Source: Thiosulfatihalobacter marinus (lineage in GTDB: Bacteria > Pseudomonadota > Alphaproteobacteria > Rhodobacterales > Rhodobacteraceae). From it: DNA of 64,000 nucleotides. The stretch is from NCBI RefSeq assembly GCF_016019955.1, contig NZ_JAECRZ010000009.1, positions 62,001-126,000 of the forward strand. Direction: 5' to 3'. Below, one piece after another: positions 59,463 through 64,000 of the stretch. Every line of letters starts with the position of its first letter. The first letter of the stretch is position 1. The notes under the pieces were generated by a model that had not been told where the DNA came from, did not search any database, and saw nothing but the letters and a program-made list of their open reading frames with translations. Position numbers and translations under genes: made by a program.

Positions 59463-60701
59463 ATGCAGGACATTTACATCGTTGGCGTCGGGATGACGCC
59501 GTTCGGAAAGTTCCGGGACAAAACCATCAAGGACATGACCGGCGAGGCCGTCGCCGCCGCGCTTTCCGATGCCCGAGTGACGGCAGATCGTATCGACGGC
59601 GCATTCTTCTCGAACGCGGTGCAGGGCCACATGGAGGGCCAGCACATGATCCGCGGCGAAATCGCGCTGCGTGAAATGGGCATTCAGGGCATTCCGGTGG
59701 TGAATGTCGAAAACGCCTGCGCCAGCGCCTCGACCGGGTTCAAACTGGCAGTCGATTTCCTCAAGGCCGGCAATGGCGACTGCTGTCTCGCCGTGGGCGC
59801 CGAAAAGATGTATTCTGACGACCGTGCGTTGATGTTTTCGGCCTTCGACAGCGGCTGGGACGTCAGCAACAGCGAAGAGGTCGCGCAACGGCTGGCCGAT
59901 CTGGGTGCAGGGGTCGAGGAACCCGAAGGATCGAAATCGCCCAAGCCCTACAGCGTGTTCATGGATGTCTACGCAGGCTTCGCCCGGCTGCACATGAAGA
60001 CCTTTGGCACAACTCAGGAACAGTTCGCCGCCGTCGCCGCCAAGAACCATGCGCATTCCGTGCATAATCCACTGGCGCAATACCGAGAAGCCATGAGCGT
60101 CGATCAGGTATTGGCCGCGCCGCCGATCACCTATCCGCTGACCCTGCCGATGTGCGCCCCGATCTCGGACGGGGCCGCTGCGGCCGTTTTATGCACCGGC
60201 GAGGGGATAAAACGTCTGGGCCTAGATCCCGCGCGCGCGATCAAGGTCAAGGCCGCGATCCTGCGCTCGGGCACCGATCGTCCGCCGGAAGATTACAAGA
60301 ACCACCTGACCCGGCTTGCCGCGCTTGAGGCCTATGAACAGGCCGGGATCGGCCCCGAGGATATATCGGTGGCCGAAGTGCATGACGCCACGGCCGTGGG
60401 CGAAGTGATCCAGATCGAGAACCTCGGATTTGTCGAATTCGGCGAGGGCGGTCCCGCCAGTCTGCGCGGCGAGACAAAGATCGGCGGACGCATTCCGGTG
60501 AACCCCTCGGGCGGGTTGGAATCCAAGGGCCACCCGGTCGGTGCCACAGGGATAGGGCAGGTTTTCGAACTGGTCACGCAACTGCGCGGCGAAGCTGGCG
60601 CGCGCCAGGTCGAAGGGGCAAAGAATGCCATCGCCGAAAACGGCGGGGGGTTGCACGGGGTAGAAGAAGCGGCCGCCTGCGTCATCATTCTGGGCCGTTG
60701 A
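59463..60701 (+). CDS. SCP2-type thiolase (lipid-transfer protein family)
   Basis: A 412-residue thiolase of the SCP-x branch, related to the gene at 10169. Nucleophile Cys in VENACASASTG; NPSGGLESKGHPVGATG has the His; the third conserved region is AAACVIIL. EVHDATAVGE replaces the EVHDCFA-type motif (ELHDCFA in the first copy). Cleaves 3-ketoacyl-CoAs, often branched. AGGAGG precedes the ATG. Confidence 0.85.
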   Translation: MQDIYIVGVGMTPFGKFRDKTIKDMTGEAVAAALSDARVTADRIDGAFFSNAVQGHMEGQHMIRGEIALREMGIQGIPVVNVENACASASTGFKLAVDFLKAGNGDCCLAVGAEKMYSDDRALMFSAFDSGWDVSNSEEVAQRLADLGAGVEEPEGSKSPKPYSVFMDVYAGFARLHMKTFGTTQEQFAAVAAKNHAHSVHNPLAQYREAMSVDQVLAAPPITYPLTLPMCAPISDGAAAAVLCTGEGIKRLGLDPARAIKVKAAILRSGTDRPPEDYKNHLTRLAALEAYEQAGIGPEDISVAEVHDATAVGEVIQIENLGFVEFGEGGPASLRGETKIGGRIPVNPSGGLESKGHPVGATGIGQVFELVTQLRGEAGARQVEGAKNAIAENGGGLHGVEEAAACVIILGR

Positions 60702-60717
60702 AACAAGGAGACGAACC

Positions 60718-61884
60718 ATGGAAAACGTGATCGCCGCCGCTCAGGCAATCTATACAGATGAGCAACGCATGTTGCTGGAAAACTTCCGCAAGATGGCCGA
60801 GGCAGAGTTCGCGCCGCTGGCCGAGAAATACGAGAACCTCGGCCACCCCCCCGATGCGAAAACCCTGAAGTCCCTGTTCGCCAAGGTCGAGGAATTCGGG
60901 CTGATCAGCGGCCTGATCCCCGAAGAGGAAGGCGGTGCCGGAATCGACCGCATGACCTATGGCATCCTATACGAGGAACTGGCCCGGATATGGGCCGATC
61001 TGGCAATCGCGGTGCTGATTCAGGGTCATGCCGTGTTCGCGGTCAACCTCTTGGGAAATGTGGCGCAGAAAGAGGCCTATCTGAAGCCGCTCCTGCGCAG
61101 CGAACGGATCTGTGCCACCTGTATTTCCGAACCAGAGGTCGGTTCGAACGTACGCGAGGTCAAGACACGTGCGGACCGAGAGGGCGATAAGATTTTCGTC
61201 ACTGGCCAGAAGCTCTGGATTTCCAATGGGGCCCAGTCGGATTTCGCCATCGTTGTCTGCAATCTGGACGACGGTATTTCCATGGTCATCGTCGACCGCG
61301 ACACCGGCAACTATGAGAGCCGCGAATTGCGCAAGATGGGACTTGTCGGTGCATCGACCTGTGAATTGTTTTTCGACCGGGCGGAAACCACCGCCGAGCA
61401 TGTTCTGGGTAATGCAGGCGGCGGCCTGTTCCAGACGTTGAAACTGTTTGAGAGCGCGCGTGTGTTTGTTGGCCTGACCAGCATCGGCATTGGTCAGGCG
61501 GCATTGGAATGTGCGGTCAAATATGCCCAGGAACGCGAGCAGCATGGCAAGCCGATTGGCGGGCACCAGTTGATTCAAGGCTACCTGGCCGACATGGCCA
61601 CGCACCTGGATGCCGCGCGCCTGTTGTGCCAGCGCGGGCTGCAACTTCTGGACCTGGGCGTGCGCTGTGACACCCAGACCTCGATGGCGAAATGGTATGC
61701 AACCGAAATGGCCGTCGAAATCGCCGGCAAAGCGGTGCAGATCCACGGCGGCAACGGCATCACCAAAGAGTTCGACGTTGAACGGCACTTCCGCAATGCA
61801 AAGGTCATGCCGATTCCCGATGGCACCACCGAAATCCAAAAACTGGTCATCGGGCGCAACCTGACCGGGCTTAACGCGTTCTGA
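60718..61884 (+). CDS. Acyl-CoA dehydrogenase
   Basis: A 388-residue acyl-CoA dehydrogenase. SEPEVGSNVRE is the FAD-side motif; IHGGNGITKEFDVERHFRN follows, and the catalytic-site region reads IPDGTTEIQKLVIGR with Asp in place of Glu. A Glu in FESARVFVG could act as base. Starts 16 bases after the thiolase. Last gene of the 58.7-61.9 kb unit before a terminator. Confidence 0.84.
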   Translation: MENVIAAAQAIYTDEQRMLLENFRKMAEAEFAPLAEKYENLGHPPDAKTLKSLFAKVEEFGLISGLIPEEEGGAGIDRMTYGILYEELARIWADLAIAVLIQGHAVFAVNLLGNVAQKEAYLKPLLRSERICATCISEPEVGSNVREVKTRADREGDKIFVTGQKLWISNGAQSDFAIVVCNLDDGISMVIVDRDTGNYESRELRKMGLVGASTCELFFDRAETTAEHVLGNAGGGLFQTLKLFESARVFVGLTSIGIGQAALECAVKYAQEREQHGKPIGGHQLIQGYLADMATHLDAARLLCQRGLQLLDLGVRCDTQTSMAKWYATEMAVEIAGKAVQIHGGNGITKEFDVERHFRNAKVMPIPDGTTEIQKLVIGRNLTGLNAF

Positions 61885-61903
61885 AATCGTGACTCTAAGA
61901 ATT

Positions 61904-61925
61904 GCGGCCGGGGATTCCCGGTCGC
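61904..61925 (+). terminator. Hairpin after the dehydrogenase gene
   Basis: A 9-bp stem including one G-U pair (GCGGCCGGG with CCCGGTCGC) around a GATT loop, 20 bases after the stop. A weak T-rich tail follows. Confidence 0.5.
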
Positions 61926-61971
61926 CTTATCGTAGGCCCCCGGTCCGGGGGGGGGCGGCCAACGGATCATG

Positions 61972-62553
61972 CCCCAACCGGCGCTGCGGGACGCGTTTGA
62001 TCAATGCCTGTCCCGCGTCAGTGGCAAAAAACTCACGGTTCAGGTCGGTTTCGATATAACCGGGGCAGATGGCATTCACCCGGATGCCATGCCGCGCCCA
62101 TTCAAGCGCCAGAGACCGGGTCAGTTGAATCAGCCCTTCCTTGGACGCGGCATAGGCGGACACATGGCTGGCCACCCGTGTGCCCAGAAACGAGGCGACA
62201 TTGACGATACAGCCCCCGCGTCCGGCATCAATCATCGCTTTGGCGGCGATACGTGCGACATGAAATGCGCCCTTGAGATTTGTGTCTATGATCGCGTCGA
62301 TTTCGGCCGGCCCGTGTTCCAATGCGGGAAGAGATGCCGTCGTTCCGGCATTGTTGATGACAGTGTCAAAGACCCGTCCCTTCAGCGCGGCTTCCACCGA
62401 CTTCGGGTCCGCCACGTCCATCTCTATCACATCGGCCTGCCCCCCTTCCGCCGCTATCTTTGCGGAAAGCTCAGACAAGCGGGCGACGCGGCGGGCGGCC
62501 AATGTGACGTCGACATCCTGCCCCGCCAGCAGTTCGGCGAAATGCTCGCCCAA
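61972..62553 (-). pseudogene. SDR gene truncated at both ends
   Basis: An SDR frame that starts in the middle of the cofactor loop (GLGEHFAELLAG) and carries NNAG, the Ser and YAASK site, and CPGYIETD. It loses homology after VPQRRLG near 61972, where intact SDRs continue for about 40 residues to a GG-rich end. The frame runs on to a stop at 61927. The N-terminal part (start codon to first Gly of the loop) and promoter are gone. The left-over cannot fold a complete Rossmann site. Confidence 0.75.
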
Positions 62554-62557
62554 TCCC

Positions 62558-63559
62558 GAAGATCTGGCGGACGACTATCAATTCATCCCGGGCCAGTACG
62601 TCACGCTGCGCCGTGCCGATGATATCGATGGTGTGCGGCGATGCTATTCGGTCAGCTCCGGCCGAGACGATGGCGAGTTGCGCGTTCTGGTCAAGCTGCT
62701 GGAAGGCGGAGCGTTTTCCTCTTTCGTTCATAGCGAACTGCCACCGGGCACCGAACTTGATGTCATGACGCCCGAAGGCACATTCGGATCAAAGATACGA
62801 CAAGGCGGACCACGCACCTATCTCGCCCTGGCCCCGGGCAGTGGAACTACTCCAATCATTTCGATCATCCGCTCGGTGCTTGCCACCGAGGCCGGGGCCA
62901 ACTTCATCCTTTTTTACGGCAGTCGAACGCTAAGTTCCATCATCTTCCGCGACGAATTGAACGATCTCAAGGATACCTATCCCGGACGGTTCTCTCTTTT
63001 TCATACACTGACGCGCGAAGGCACCGATTCCCCACTATTCTCGGGCCGGCTTGATGCGGAAAAGCTGCGCAAGTTCTCCGGTGCCCTGTTCGCTCCGGCA
63101 GAAATAGAAGATGCTTTTCTTTGCGGCCCCGCCGAGATGATTCAGGAACTCAAGACCGCGCTCCGCGACCTAGGCGTTGAAGAGAACCGTTTTCATGACG
63201 AGCTGTTCGCTCCCGCCGATGCTGACAATACCGCCACCGTCACGCTTGCGCCGCTTACGGCGGAAGCCGCCACTGGAGAAGGAGTTCAGGTCACGGCGAT
63301 CCATGATGGCACCGCCCGCAGCTTTGTGATGACACCTGATCAGGAAAGCGTGGTCTCCGCCGCCGCAGCAGGTATCGAACTACCCTATTGCTGCAAGGGC
63401 GCAATGTGTTCCACCTGCCGCGCCAAAGTTATCGAAGGCGAGGCAGAGATGACGCTGAACTATGCTTTGGAGCCTTGGTAGTTGAAGGAGAACTTTGTCC
63501 TGACCTGCCAGGCCCGTCCGAAAACCAAAAAACTGACAGTCGATTTCGACCACGTTTGA
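62558..63559 (+). pseudogene. paaE: paaE-like ferredoxin reductase, 5' truncated with internal stop
   Basis: The frame begins EDLADDYQFIPGQYVTLRR without the first 20-30 residues of PaaE. It has the FAD site RCYSVSS, the NAD domain with LALAPGSGTTPI, and a plant-type 2Fe-2S domain with Cys at CCKGAMCSTC. A TAG at 63479-63481 cuts the frame after ALEPW. In-frame sequence continues to TGA at 63557-63559 and includes LTCQARP, whose Cys codon (63506-63508) should be the fourth cluster ligand. PaaE is the reductase of phenylacetyl-CoA epoxidase. With the start missing and the last ligand lost, it should be non-functional. Confidence 0.8.
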
Positions 63560-63706
63560 CCTGTGCCGCTTTCCGCGACACCCCACGGGCGCGCGGGGCC
63601 GGGATCCCCAAGACCTTCGCCAAGTTGAAAGTCTTGGGTCCACGAAAACCCGCGTGCCAGTGTCGGCTAAAAGGTCGGATTCAGGCAAAGCGCACAGAAC
63701 CCGATC
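63560..63706. other. Intergenic stretch
   Basis: About 150 bases between the paaE remnant and the converging ligase gene. No open frame, palindrome or promoter that I can support. Confidence 0.4.
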
Positions 63707-64000
63707 TCAGCGGTCTTTTTGGTTGACGATCAGTTCTGCATTTTCGGGTAGTTCCGAAACAATGTTCACCTCGTCAGCACGAATTCGTGCATGCAGTTTG
63801 AAGGTATCAGCGGCGGCTGCTTCTGCGGCGGAAGCGTCGGCACCGTCTTCCAGCACAAGCGAGAGGCGGATCATGTCGCGATCGTTCTCGCGCGTTACCA
63901 CGGCCTGCGCGGCCTTTGCGCCCGGCGTGCCGATGACAACTTCTTCAACCACGCGCGGATAAACGAAAATCTCGCGCACTTTGACCGCTGCCCCGACCCG
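63707..64000 (-). CDS. 3' end of a PaaK-type CoA ligase (partial)
   Basis: The last 97 residues of a phenylacetate-CoA-ligase-family protein; the rest lies beyond the window. The frame reads VGAAVKVREIFVYPRVVEEVV from the edge, the C-terminal hinge and start of the lid domain, and ends in VNQKDR at 63707. The Lys/Arg-rich lid normally closes over the adenylate. It is convergent with the paaE remnant. Overlap of function with the PaaK-type gene at 39824 cannot be judged. Confidence 0.75.
   Translation of the reverse strand, partial: RVGAAVKVREIFVYPRVVEEVVIGTPGAKAAQAVVTRENDRDMIRLSLVLEDGADASAAEAAAADTFKLHARIRADEVNIVSELPENAELIVNQKDR

Noticed and set aside
62273-62557. In-frame plus-strand extension that would give the paaE-like gene a start at 62273
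   Set aside because: These 95 codons are the antisense of the SDR remnant and do not resemble the PaaE N-terminus.
61972-64000. A working phenylacetate gene cluster
   Set aside because: Only a damaged paaE and the end of a PaaK-type ligase are visible; no paaABCD in the window.
1-64000. CRISPR arrays, tRNA or rRNA genes, complete insertion sequences
   Set aside because: No regularly spaced repeats, no tRNA or rRNA-like segments and no transposase with terminal repeats were seen.

Overview
The window looks like a chromosome (or large replicon) segment of a marine-type Rhodobacteraceae/Roseobacter-group alphaproteobacterium. The basis is the G+C-rich coding style, tight operons with GGAGG-type ribosome sites and ATGA start/stop overlaps, a LIV-type ABC uptake system, a secreted protein of the kind seen in roseobacter mobile regions, and close resemblance of many proteins to rhodobacteral acyl-CoA enzymes. 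Species cannot be named from sequence alone.

Almost the whole window is one accessory catabolic region for CoA thioesters. Left part (2.3-9.2 kb, minus strand): TetR regulator, carboxyltransferase, LiuC/AtuE-type hydratase, biotin carboxylase, acyl-CoA dehydrogenase and a BioY biotin transporter. At 9.3-11.4 kb (minus) are an SDR and an SCP2-type thiolase, and at 11.6 kb (plus) a PaaY-type thioesterase. At 12.3-18.5 kb (minus) a second carboxylase, with separate biotin carboxylase and biotin carrier, sits with an AtuA-family protein and a crotonase. At 18.7-23.7 kb (plus) two tandem isovaleryl-type dehydrogenases, an SDR, a crotonase and two thioesterases follow. At 23.6-25.9 kb a double TetR regulator faces a BadH-like dehydrogenase. 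At 26-30 kb (plus) are an acyl-CoA synthetase, an NmrA-like protein, an AraC regulator and a thioesterase. 30-33 kb is a different kind of stretch: a broken tag gene, a MarR-DoxX-GST module and gene remnants. At 33-36.6 kb (minus) are an acyl-CoA ligase and a FadH-like enoyl reductase. At 36.7-49.5 kb (plus) is an eleven-gene operon with three dehydrogenases, crotonase, PaaK-type ligase, a third biotin carboxylase pair, an HMG-CoA-lyase-like and a citryl-CoA-lyase-like enzyme, SDR and MaoC-type hydratase. At 49.7-57.4 kb is a LIV-type ABC transporter with an embedded acyl-CoA ligase plus an SDR. At 57.4-61.9 kb are a racemase-like CoA transferase, crotonase, thiolase and dehydrogenase. The right end (61.9-64 kb) holds damaged SDR and paaE genes and the 3' end of a PaaK-type ligase.

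The unifying signal is a 14-bp palindrome, CTAACANNTGTTAG, found in exact or near form at seven promoter regions across 40 kb. In five of them it lies between recognisable -35 and -10 elements. The two TetR genes, three TetR units in all, have nearly identical recognition helices and are probably its readers. The scattered operons therefore look like one regulon.

Read together, the gene set fits uptake (ABC), activation (several ligases), alpha-methyl racemisation, dehydrogenation, biotin-dependent gamma-carboxylation of beta-methyl groups, hydration, and retro-Claisen or thiolytic cleavage of a branched, isoprenoid-like or alicyclic carboxylic acid. The exact substrate is not determined by the sequence.
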